DNA from: Zea mays
Lineage: Eukaryota > Streptophyta > Magnoliopsida > Poales > Poaceae
DNA: 64,000 bases
Reading direction: 5' to 3'
NCBI RefSeq assembly: GCF_902167145.1
Contig: NC_050096.1
Span: 157,417,825 to 157,481,824, forward strand
Program-made: the position numbers and the translations under genes
Part shown: one piece after another, positions 12,533 through 27,171 of the stretch
Position numbering within the stretch: the stretch's first letter is position 1
Layout: every line of letters starts with the position of its first letter
The notes under the pieces: generated by a model
What the model saw: only the letters and a program-made list of their open reading frames with translations
What the model was told of the DNA's origin: nothing
Database searches by the model: none

Positions 12533-13117
12533 TGTTGGGTCTATGCTTCGTCGCCGAAGGTCTTATAGGAAGAAGCGGTCTTCGGCTGAAGCTGTTTGTA
12601 TAAGATGGTCGAAGGTTCCTCTTCGTGAAGCTTCGGTATTACAAACCGACTTAAAGATAGAATGACCTTTTAGTCCATAAAGGTCTGAGTCAATGTTGTA
12701 AGCTTTTATAAGGGGCATACTTGTAATTCCTCACAGGCTGCGTCCTGTGCCTATAAATAGTGAACAGTATTCCTTTACTGTTCACGCTTTTTGGAAATTG
12801 CAATCGCATCTTCCGGGAACCAACCTTTGTCAAGGCAGAGGTATTATTGTGTTCAATGATTCAATATATTAAGTGAATATAATATAATTCGTCTATGATT
12901 TATTTACCCTTTTATACCCTTTGTCTTATGTTATCTTGTACAATTTATTGAAATTTTATTACGAAGACTTGAGCTTCGTAAATTATATTCTCATCAACCT
13001 TCGTCCAAGGCTCATTATCCTTAAGGGAATAATGTTTCATGGACGAAGGACGTTAACATTTAACATTTTATGTTGCCTTGTTCTTAATTCATAGCATTTG
13101 AGAACAAGTCCCCAACA
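12533..13117 (+). repeat. 5' LTR of element A
   Basis: 585 bp, starting TGTTGGGTC and ending CCCCAACA. It matches 21345-21929 except for three substitutions. It holds a TATA box and a hairpin. Confidence 0.97.
12752..12785 (+). promoter_or_regulatory. LTR TATA box and start-site hairpin, element A
   Basis: TATAAATA at 12752-12759 is followed at once by a perfect 10 bp inverted repeat, GTGAACAGTA at 12760-12769 and TACTGTTCAC at 12776-12785, with a 6-base loop. The spacing places it near the expected transcription start. Elements B and C have the equivalent structure. Confidence 0.75.
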
Positions 13118-13140
13118 TTGGCGCCCACCTCCGGTGAACT
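13118..13140 (+). promoter_or_regulatory. Primer binding site, element A
   Basis: TTGGCGCCCACCTCCGGTGA starts right after the LTR. TGG pairs with the CCA end of a tRNA; I cannot fix which tRNA. The same sequence follows the 5' LTRs of B and C. Confidence 0.7.
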
Positions 13141-13160
13141 CACTTCCACTTTTTGAGCTG

Positions 13161-16100
13161 ATGGCTTCGTTCAATGATCAAGCTGGAGCTGCTTCGGACC
13201 CGAAGCTGGTGCTCCCGATTACAGGTGGTTCGTCCTCAGAGCCAGCCAACAAGAAACAGAAGAAAGAAGCACAAAGAAGGGTACAACATGTTGGGGTGCA
13301 AGGACCCTTCATCAAGTCAAGATGGTCTCACATTCCTATTACCTTCTCCCAAGAGGACCTTCAGCTCAAGGATTACCCACATAACGATGCCATGGTTATC
13401 TCTTGTGTTATCAAAGGATTTCTGGTCCACAATGTCTTGGTCGACACAGGTAGTGCAGCTGATATCATATTTGCTAAGGCCTTCAGACAAATGCAAGAGC
13501 CAGAAGATAAGATTCATGATGCTACACATCCTCTCTGTGGCTTCGGAGGAAGACAAATTGTAGCACTAGGCAAGATCACCATGTCAGTGACCTTCGGGTT
13601 CATCAACAACACCAGAACTGAGCAAGTTGTGTTTGACATTGTTGACATGGAATACCCTTACAATGCAATTATTGGTCGTGGCACCCTCAATGCTTTCGAA
13701 GCAATTCTTCATCCTGCTTATCTCTGCATGAAGATACCTTCGGATCAAGGACCCATCGCTATTCATGGAAGTCAGGAAGCTGCCAGAAGGGCCGAAGGAA
13801 ACTGGACTGACTCAAGAGCAATCCATAACATAGATGGAGCTGAAGCTTGTGAACAATACAAATTCAGAAGGGAGAAAGCAGCTTCAGCAGATCAGCCGAA
13901 GCCCATGCTCTTATGTGAGGACATAGCAGAGCAGAAGGTGCTGTTGGGCTCTCAATTATCCGAAGAACAAGAGAAAACCTTGATAAGGTTTTTGTTCAAC
14001 AACAAAGATGTTTTTGCATGGTCAGCCAATGATCTCTACGGAGTTAATAGGGATGTTATTGAGCACTCGCTCAATGTTGATCCATCCTTCAGACCCAGAA
14101 AGCAGAGGCTTCGGAAAATGTCAGATGATAAGGCCGAAGGTGCTCGTAACGAAGTCAAAAGACTCCTCAGTGCAGGAGTTATCAGAGAAGTAAAGTACCC
14201 AGAATGGCTAGCTAACACTGTTATGGTAAAAAAGGCCAATGGCAAGTGGCGAATGTGTATCGACTTTACAGATCTTAACAAGGCTTGTCCGAAGGATGAA
14301 TTCCCATTGCCAAGGATAGACTCTTTAGTTGATGCAGCAGCTTCTTCAGAGCTCATGAGTCTGTTAGACTGTTATTCAGGCTACCACCAAATCTAGATGA
14401 AGAAGGAAGATGAGCCGAAGACTAGCTTCATAACCCCAAGTGGCACATATTGCTATCTTCGGATGCCTGAGGGGCTCAAAAACGCTGGAGGAAGTTTCAG
14501 CAGAATGACTGCGAAGGTTCTCCAGTCTCAGATAGGCAGGAATGTGTTAACTTATGTTGATGATATCATTGTAAAAAGCACGAAACAGGAGAATCATATT
14601 GCTGATTTGCAGGAGACCTTCGCCAGTTTCAGGCAGGCTGGCTTAAAGTTGAATCCAGAAAAATGCGTCTTCGGAGTAAAGAAGGGGAAATTTCTTGGAT
14701 GCTTGGTTTCAACAAAGGGAATTGAAGCTAATCCAAGTAAAATTGAAGCTATACTTCGGATGGAGCCACCAACTACAAAAAAGGGGGCTCAAAGATTGAC
14801 AGGAAGATTGACATCTCTCAATAGATTCATATCCAGATCAGCAGAGAGAAACTTACCATTCTTCGAAGTGCTGAAGTCAGCCGAAGTCTTTCAATGGGGA
14901 CCAATCCAGCAGAAGGCCTTTGAAGAGCTGAAACAGTATTTGATAGATCTAACAGCATTAACTCCACCTACGCCAGGGGCTCCTTTGTTATTATATGTGG
15001 CAGCTTCGCACTCAGCGGTAAGTGCAGCACTTGTCCAGGAGAAGCTTGATGGCCAAGTCAGGAAGCAGGTCCCAGTGTATTTTGTATCTGAAGTTCTTAG
15101 TATATCAAAGAAAAACTACACAGAATTAGAGAAGGTGTTATATGCTGTTTTGATGGCATCCAGGAAGCTTCGGCACTATTTTCAAGCTTACAACATAATT
15201 GTTCCTTCTTCACAACCTTTGAAGGATATTATGAGGAACCGAGAAGCTACTGGAAGGATTGGAAAATGGGCTGCAGAGCTCAACGAATTTTGTATTGAAT
15301 ATGTTCATAGATCTTCGATTCAGTCCCAGGCGTTAGCAGACTTCATTGCTGACTGGACGCCAGGGGCTCAGGAGGAAGAAACAAATAAAGACGCCGAAGC
15401 ATGGACAGTGTTTTGCGATGGGTCTTGGGGAACCTTCGGAGCGGGAGCGGCTGCTGTGTTGGTTTCACCTTCCAAAGTTAAAACTTGCTATGCGGCAAAA
15501 CTTGATTTTAGTTGCACAAATAACATTGCTGAGTACGAAGCCTTGCTTCTGGGTCTTCGGAAGCTAAAAGCAATGGGAATCAGAAGGGCCATACTTAAAA
15601 CTGATTCCCAGGTTGTTTCGGGTCATATTGACAAGAGTTGCAAGGCTAAAGATCCGAAGCTTGAAAAATATCTGGATATGGTTCGAAGAGTTGAAGCTTC
15701 CTTCGAAGGATTTTCTGTCAAAAATATCCCTCGAGGACAAAATGAGCATGCTGATTTGCTAGCTAAGTCAGCAGCACAGGGGCTGCCCTTACCTTCGGAT
15801 GTGTTCTTCGAGACAATAAAAGCACCTTCGGTGGAACTTCTTGAAAGAGCAGTCCTCAATATATCTCCTGTTTATAGCGAAGATTGGAGAACTGAGATCA
15901 TCTCTTACCTTCAGGGTAAATTCCTTTCAGATGACGAAGCTTATAACAGGAGGATAGAGGCAAGAGCTCGTCCATATGTCATGATAGAAGGGGAGTTATA
16001 CAAGCATGGAGTTTGTGCTCCGCTGCTCAAGTGTTTATCTAGAACCGAAGGCGTAGAGTTGATGAAAGAAATACATGCAGGCCTGTGTGGATCTCACATT

Positions 16101-17114
16101 GGACCTAGGCCGTTACTTGGAAAAGTTTTCCGTCAGGGGTTTTATTGGCCGAAGGCAGCTTCAGACGCGGCGGAATTAGTTCAAAAGTGCGAAGGTTGTC
16201 AGAAATGTGCAAGAGATCAAAAACAACCTTCGTCCTTAACACAGCTCATACAACCCATCTGGCCATTGCAAAGGTGGGGCCTTGACTTGTTAGGTCCGTT
16301 ACCACCGGCCCAAGGGAACCTAAGATATGTTGTAGTGGCGGTGGAATATTTTTCTAAATGGATTGAGGCAAAGCCTTTAGCCACAATAACTTCGGCCACC
16401 GTCCAAAAGTTTTTCTGGCAGAATATTGTTTGTCGTTTCGGGGTACCAAAGGCTATTACTGTGGATAATGGAACACAATTTGACTCCGAAGCTTTCAGGG
16501 ATTTCTGTGATCAAATTGGTACGAAGATCCATTTTGCATCAGTCAGACATCCGGAGTCAAATGGACTCGTTGAAAGAGCCAATGGCATTATAATGACAGG
16601 AATAATGAAGTTAATCTTCAATCAACCCAGGGGAAAGTGGCCAGATCAGTTAACCAAAGTGGTGTGGAGCCACAATACAACAACGTCAAGGTCTACAGGC
16701 TTTACTCCATTCAAGTTATTATTCGGTGACGAAGCAATAACTCCGGAGGAAGCTAAAACCGGATCAATAAGAGTAGTAGCTTCGGTAGAATCAGATTCCG
16801 AAGCTGCTTATTCTGTGGAAAAAGATGCTTTAGAAGGGATCAGGCTGCAAGCCGTGGAGAACATCAATAAATATCAAGCTGAAACAATCAAATGGCGAGA
16901 TAGAAAGGTTCGGCTAAAGAATATTGAGCCAGGACACTTGGTGCTTCGGAGAGTGGCCAACCCAGAAACAGTGGGCAAGTTGCAGTTGAAATGGGATGGA
17001 CCTTTCTTAGTAGCATCTTCGTCAAGACCCGGTTCATACAGATTGAAGGATATGGACGGCAACGACATTCCTAGATCTTGGAATGCGGATGAGCTTCGCC
17101 GATATTATGTATAA
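13161..17114 (+). pseudogene. Element A pol: protease-RT-RNase H-integrase, one stop, no gag
   Basis: 1318 codons from the ATG at 13161 to TAA at 17112-17114, broken only by TAG at 14394-14396 (codon 412; element C has TGG here). A short basic N-terminus precedes the aspartic protease (VDTG, D95). RT carries YVDD at residues 465-468. Two RNase H-like domains follow: a first one whose catalytic aspartate position reads YVAAS, and a second with CDGS, AEYEA, KTDSQ and NEHAD that looks catalytic. Integrase has an HHCC segment, then WGLDLLG, VDNGTQF and ESNGLVERAN, and ends without a chromodomain. Two tandem RNase H domains are typical of plant Tat elements. It would need gag supplied in trans. 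Confidence 0.95.
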
Positions 17115-17300
17115 CTCGATGTAATTTTTCATATTTTTTATTTTTCTTTCATGGCACCCTTTTCCTTTCTGAAGGGGGAGAAAGGTTTTTAATGGGGCCA
17201 TCACATGTAATTTCCTTTTTTAGTTCTATAAGAGCAAAATCCCCCAAGGAATGTAAATGTAAAAGCTGAGAACGCACCATCGAGTGCCGAAAAGTAAAAA

Positions 17301-17505
17301 GCGAAGAAGCTCCAAAGTCGTTCCTAAGGGAATGCAGAGCTTACAGCGAAAAGTCAACGCTGATTCTGCCAAAAGTAAAGGCGAAGAAGCTCCAAAGTCG
17401 TTCCTAAGGGAATGCAGAGCTTACAGCGAAAAGTCAACGCTGATTCCGCCAAAAGTAAAGGCGAAGAAGCTCCAAAGACGTTCCTAACGGAATGCAGAGC
17501 TGAGG
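17301..17505. repeat. 80 bp tandem repeat between pol and antisense gene, element A
   Basis: A unit beginning GCGAAGAAGCTCCAAAG starts at 17301, 17381 and 17461, about 2.6 copies, in the 875 bp gap between the pol stop and the antisense gene stop. The rest of the gap (17115-17300 and 17506-17989) has purine-rich segments and no gene. Confidence 0.9.
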
Positions 17506-17989
17506 TGTGATTGTTTTTAAGGAAATAATGGCTATGACTATGGCTTCGGATACGCGTTTGGACATTCATTTGCACATCACATTACATCATAGCATTTGCA
17601 TTCATAAACATTCATCCAGGCATACGTAGGATAATCATCATCATGGCATAAGTGTTTGCTTCGGCAAAAAGAAAAAAAAGGAAGAAAGAGCTTCGTGTAC
17701 AAAAAGGAGAGCTTCGGAAAGAAGGGAAATGTTGTTTTCTATGCTTCGCTGCGTACGAAAAGAAGGGAAGGTGTTTTTTCGCCTTCGGCTCAAAAAAGAA
17801 AATTTCGTCCACATCAGAGCACTTCTCATACATCAATGGAAGGATAAGGATATATTACAAGGTATGAACAGAATTCATTAAAGACAAGTCTTAGTTACAT
17901 TTACAAAAGTTATCTCAAAAAGTTTCTCAAGTACTGTCTACAGTCTACTATTTAATCTCCAAGGAGCTTCAGCTTCGGCGTCATTTTTT

Positions 17990-20896
17990 TTAATCATCGG
18001 CTTCGGCTTCGTCATCCTACATGAATAAGGTTGTTGTAAGTCAAAATCGAGCTTGCAGGAAGAGGTAAGCACAAGGTATGGTTTCTTACTAGTTCAAGGT
18101 GACTCCGAGCTTCGTCTCCAGCCTTTTCTCGCCCACCTTTTGTCCATATCATTTTTACAAATCTATTAGAGATACTTCGGGCGAGATCAGGAATGTCATC
18201 TAGGATTGATGGTGATAAAGTGAAATTTGGCCTATTGACAATCTTTCCATGATCGCAGCCAGCTTTTAGGAAAGCTGCAGCAGTGCCCCGAGAAGCCACC
18301 CAGGCACAGAAGTCACCGTGCCCAGCTATGACTTCGTCGAGCTCGTCAATCTCACCCTCAATATGTTCGAAGGTCTTCGGTAGATCTTCAGCTGAGGGGG
18401 TGAATTTTTCACTGCTGGCTCCAACTGAGTGAAAATTTTTTCTTAATCGTTGAATGCATTTGTTGCTAAATTCCAAACATTTTTCTTGAAGGCTCGTCAA
18501 AAGTTTTCTCAAATCTGAATTTTGTTGAGCTTCGGCTTCAAGTTTTGTATTAAGATCTTGCTTTTCTCGTTCGAACTGCTCAGATTGGCGGAGAAGCTTC
18601 GTGTTCAGTTCTGTTATTTTTGCTTCAGCTTCCGCCAATAAACCTTCGGTTGCCTGGAGCTCAAAGTTCTTTTTCTCGATAGCATCTGATTGCTCCTTTA
18701 TTCTGCTTTCCAAATTTTCAATTATAACTTCGTGCTTCTTATCTTCAAAATCTTGCTGCATTTTCAAGGTTTTGCTCAACAGCATACTCTGCACGAAAAC
18801 AACCTTCGTCAGACATGTTTTCATTATTAGAAACAATAAAAGTTAAGGGAAAAGTAGTTCACCTTGAAATTGGAATAAAATAAACTACCAACGATATGTT
18901 GTCGTCGGTAGCGGCTGATGTCTGTTTCTAGCTTCGGAAAACCGATACTCTTTGAAAGAGTACCGATAACTTTGGCTCCAGTTTGATCTCGAATACAATC
19001 TAATTTTTCATCATCAATGCCTCCGAAGAGGAGTGCTCCAGGTTTGTATCCGCAGGATTTGGCATACTCTCTAAGCTCTTCTATTTCAGCTTTTGACAGT
19101 TTTTCTCCAACTAAATTCTGGAACATGAAGGCTTCGTTTTCTGAAGCTTCATCAGCAATTTCCTTCCCTTTCCCCGACGCTGCAGTCACGACCTCTTCGG
19201 CGGCGGTGGTAGCTTCTTCTGCAGCCATATCTAGCAGTATTCTGTCAATGTGTTCGATTGTGCTCTCCAGGTTCAAATCTTCAGCTGAGGCAGCTTCGGC
19301 AGCCGCGACCTCCGAAGGTGTAATTTCAATATCTGTCCCTTCTGCAGCCGCTGGTGTTTTTTGAGCTGAAGTTCTTGGCGGTGTTTTGTCAATTACCTCT
19401 GTCACAGTGATAATTCTTTGTCTCTTTGCTTTGATTGTTTTCTTCGATTTTTCGGGCTCCTTGTCCTTCTGAAAAAACTTTGTCAGTTGAGGCCCCAGTG
19501 GACTTAGCTTCGCAGGTAAGGATTCAGTCATTACCTTCAGAATTTCCTCAACGTCAGCGGCAGAGGGTGATGCGGGGGTTTCCTCTTCGTCGGACATTTT
19601 TTGCTTCGGAAAAGACGTTTTTCTCTTCTTCGGAATTTTCTTCTTTGATGGTTCTTTCTCATCTTCATTCAAGGCCTCAGTCATCCTTTTTCTTGTTTGG
19701 CCCCCAGCACCTTTGTTCAGATTTTCATAATCAGGGTATTCAAAGCCCAAGGCGTCCAGCACTCGGTTCAGTCTTCGCTTCGGACGGGTGCCGAAGGCCG
19801 TAGTCATCAATTGATCTTCTTTTTTGGAGTAGTTCCCAAGTATTTCATTACACATTACTTCAATTGTATCCAGCCACTCTTGGCAAGGTGTTTTAAAGTA
19901 TTTCTTAAAATTGAAATAGTAAGGTAAACGCACAAGTTCACCTTCTTTCTTTTCCCCCTTCAGCTTCGGCATTTCCCATTCTTTTAAACTAGGAAAAACT
20001 TTGAAAGCCAAGAACTCCTGAACCAGGTCTCTTGTACTGATATGTTCGGCAATAATTCTGAATTCATTCATTGCTTGTTGTGTTGGACCTTCGGGTGTCA
20101 TGTTGCAGCGAGGTCGGGTTTCTCCGAAGATTAGTTCGAGTGGACTTTGCACAGGCTTCTCTTTGTCATCATCAACCTTGACATAGAACCACTCCGACTT
20201 CCAGCCTGCTGCCCATTTGCTTCGATAGCTGATTACAGGAAACTTTGTGGTTTTCCGGTAGGCAAAGTTATAGCAACCAAAATTGTCGTGCAATCCATCC
20301 TTTCTAGCCTTCGTCTGATAATGCAGCTCGTGGACCCGGCAAAAGCTGTCCGCAAATGGCTCCACTGCTTGGCTTCGGAGTGCCCAGATATAAACGCTAA
20401 GCCTAACGATAGCGTTAGGGGTCAGCTGGTGAAAATAGATACCGAACCTCTTCAGTACCTCTGCAATAATCCCATGTAGGGGGAATCTTAATCCAGCCTT
20501 TAGAAAGCTTTTGAAAATAACAATTTCATCCTTCTCCGGCTTTGGAGTAGTCTCTTCTCCCCCGAAGCGTAATAGCTTTTTCTGTTTTTCATTAAAAAAG
20601 CCCGATTTTACCATCTTGGACAGATCAGCCTTCGAAACAGTAGATTTCCCGAAGTCCAAATGGCTGGGCTTGCTTGGCATGGCAATGCGATAATCATCTT
20701 CGGGATCAGTTTCCTCAATATCTTCTTCTTCTGCTTCAGCGATTGCTTGTTCTGCTTGTTCTGCATCATCACTAGGGATCTTTTCCGAAGTCACCAGCCC
20801 GGATCGTTGCATGGCTTCGGAGATGGGAACAGTCTCCGAAGCTTCAGTTTCGCCCCCCTCACGCTCAACCCTGGCGGTAGAACGCACTCTGGCCAT
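17990..20896 (-). CDS. Antisense three-exon gene of element A (PF04195-like domain)
   Basis: Transcribed against the element. Exon 1 is 20896-18863 (678 codons), exon 2 is 18788-18090 (233 codons), exon 3 is 18016-17990 (8 residues plus stop). Introns of 74 bp (18862-18789) and 73 bp (18089-18017) start GT, end AG and are in phase 0; the predicted product is 919 aa. Exon 1 has an acidic N-terminus, a conserved block with GLRFPL, HQLTP and NFGCY resembling the 'putative gypsy type transposon' family (Pfam PF04195, by memory of motifs), then a long Lys/Glu/Ala-rich tail. Exon 2 is coiled-coil-like, then a domain ending near GGREKAGDEA. No stop is seen. Function unknown; antisense ORFs here are known in Tat elements such as Grande and RIRE2. 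Confidence 0.8.
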
Positions 20897-21078
20897 TTAA
20901 TTATGAATTTGTGGAAATTTAATACTTTCTTCTTCCGAAGTTTTTTCTGACGAAGCAGGCTTCAAGCTGGAGCTTCGTTCGATTCCGACAGACAAGCTTC
21001 GGCGATGGTTAAAAATTTTGGCAGCAAAACAGTGCAAATAGCAATGAATGCTGTGGTAACTTCACACCTACTCGTCTG

Positions 21079-21086
21079 TTTATATA
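21079..21086 (-). promoter_or_regulatory. Candidate TATA box of the antisense gene, element A
   Basis: TATATAAA on the minus strand, about 180 bp upstream of the antisense ATG at 20896 and inside the element rather than in its LTR. C has the same site and B has TATAAATA at a similar distance. Confidence 0.55.
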
Positions 21087-21330
21087 GTACTGCAGGTAAG
21101 AAGGCGAAGCGCCAGGATTTTTACACCAGGCGGACACCCGCTCGCACTCGCTGCGTGGTGGACCGCAGAGACCAAACAGTAACTCTGCAAGGTGGGGCCG
21201 CTACACGCTGGGAAATTGAATCGTTTCTCGACAACGAGCTCAGAGAAGGTGTTTTTTAGACCTTCGGCGCTCCGAAGCTTAAGAGACTTTTTTCACGGAT
21301 CAAGCTCGTTACGAAAAACGATCTAGCACC

Positions 21331-21344
21331 GCGAAAGGGGCTAC
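21331..21344 (+). promoter_or_regulatory. Polypurine tract of element A
   Basis: GCGAAAGGGGCTAC directly precedes the 3' LTR. The AAGGGGCTAC core recurs in C and, as GAGGGGCTAC, in B. Confidence 0.7.
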
Positions 21345-21929
21345 TGTTGGGTCTATGCTTCGTCGCCGAAGGTCTTATAGGAAGAAGCGGTCTTCGGCTG
21401 AAGCTGTTTGTATAAGATGGCCGAAGGTTCCTCTTCGTGAAGCTTCGGTATTACAAACCGACTTAAAGATAGAATGACCTTTTAGTCCATAAAGGTCTGA
21501 GTCAATGTTGTAAGCTTTTATAAGGGGCATACTTGTAATTCCTCACAGGCTGCGTCCTGTGCCTATAAATAGTGAACAATATTCCTTTACTGTTCACGCT
21601 TTTTGGAAATTGCAATCGCATCTTCCGGGAACCAACCTTTGTCAAGGCAGAGGTATTATTGTGTTCAATGATTCAATATATTAAGTGAATATAATATAAT
21701 TCGTCTATGATTTATTTACCCTTTTATACCCTTTGTCTTATGTTATCTTGTACAATTTATTGAAATTGTATTACGAAGACTTGAGCTTCGTAAATTATAT
21801 TCTCATCAACCTTCGTCCAAGGCTCATTATCCTTAAGGGAATAATGTTTCATGGACGAAGGACGTTAACATTTAACATTTTATGTTGCCTTGTTCTTAAT
21901 TCATAGCATTTGAGAACAAGTCCCCAACA
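21345..21929 (+). repeat. 3' LTR of element A
   Basis: 585 bp, same ends and length as 12533-13117, followed by the GCCAT target duplication. One of the three differences falls in the hairpin (GAACAATA instead of GAACAGTA). Confidence 0.97.
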
Positions 21930-21934
21930 GCCAT

Positions 21935-22371
21935 CGTGGGAAAGGAATTCAGAGCTAAAATGAGTGTCTCCTCCACTGGTGGGGTAGGTGAAGTCATCTG
22001 CGAAAGGTATCAGATGTAAAGATTATGGTGGAAGAAGAAAATAAAAGGAACCTGGGTGGTTTTAAAAGGAAGCGGGTTAGCTCAAATTTTTACTTCTTTA
22101 GTTCTTAATCCTTTTAGTTTTATAATGCATGTATGCTGAAAATAACGTATCCTCTCCGAATAGAAGGGTGCTTTTGAGGGCATCCTTTGAAAATCTAAAT
22201 ACTGGCCCACATGGCCTACTTAATTAGCCACCTATTTCTCCCACTATTCCTAAGGCCTTTCGTCCTAGGTCTAGCGGTCTAGTCCTGACGATTCACACTA
22301 GTTTCTAAGCAGGTTTAAAATTTTTGAAAATCGGTATTCATGGTTTATTGTCCTTCTCTGTGGTGGTATTT
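21935..22371 (-). other. Element E leader, continued beyond element A
   Basis: The first 85 bases or so continue the E leader ORF interrupted by A (frame open to a stop near 22020). The rest is untranslated leader up to the PBS, with no recognisable gene. Confidence 0.55.
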
Positions 22372-22383
22372 GCTTTGATACCA
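22372..22383 (-). promoter_or_regulatory. Primer binding site of element E
   Basis: Minus strand TGGTATCAAAGC, two bases after the LTR end. It differs by one base from the plant initiator tRNA-Met PBS TGGTATCAGAGC. Confidence 0.85.
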
Positions 22384-22385
22384 GC

Positions 22386-27171
<4,786 letters not shown>

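Larger units (their letters stand above)
12533..21929 (+). mobile_element. Element A: pol-only Tat-type gypsy element with antisense gene
   Basis: A 9397 bp element with 585 bp LTRs (TGTTGGG...CCCAACA) and a perfect 5 bp target duplication GCCAT at 12528-12532 and 21930-21934. Order: LTR, PBS, protease-RT-RNase H-integrase, 80 bp tandem repeats, antisense intron-containing gene, PPT, LTR. The pol ATG lies 43 bp after the LTR, so there is no room for gag. The LTRs differ at 3 positions by my hand count, which makes it the youngest insertion here. No chromodomain. Tat-clade placement rests on the pol architecture and antisense ORF. Confidence 0.95.

Noticed and set aside
13118..13160. Possible hidden gag at the start of element A
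   Set aside because: Only 43 bp separate LTR and pol ATG, and the N-terminal 80 residues of the ORF show no gag core or zinc knuckle.
14394..14396. A stop separating two genes in element A pol (regulated readthrough)
   Set aside because: Element C has TGG at this position and the stop lies inside the RT domain, so it is a simple nonsense mutation.
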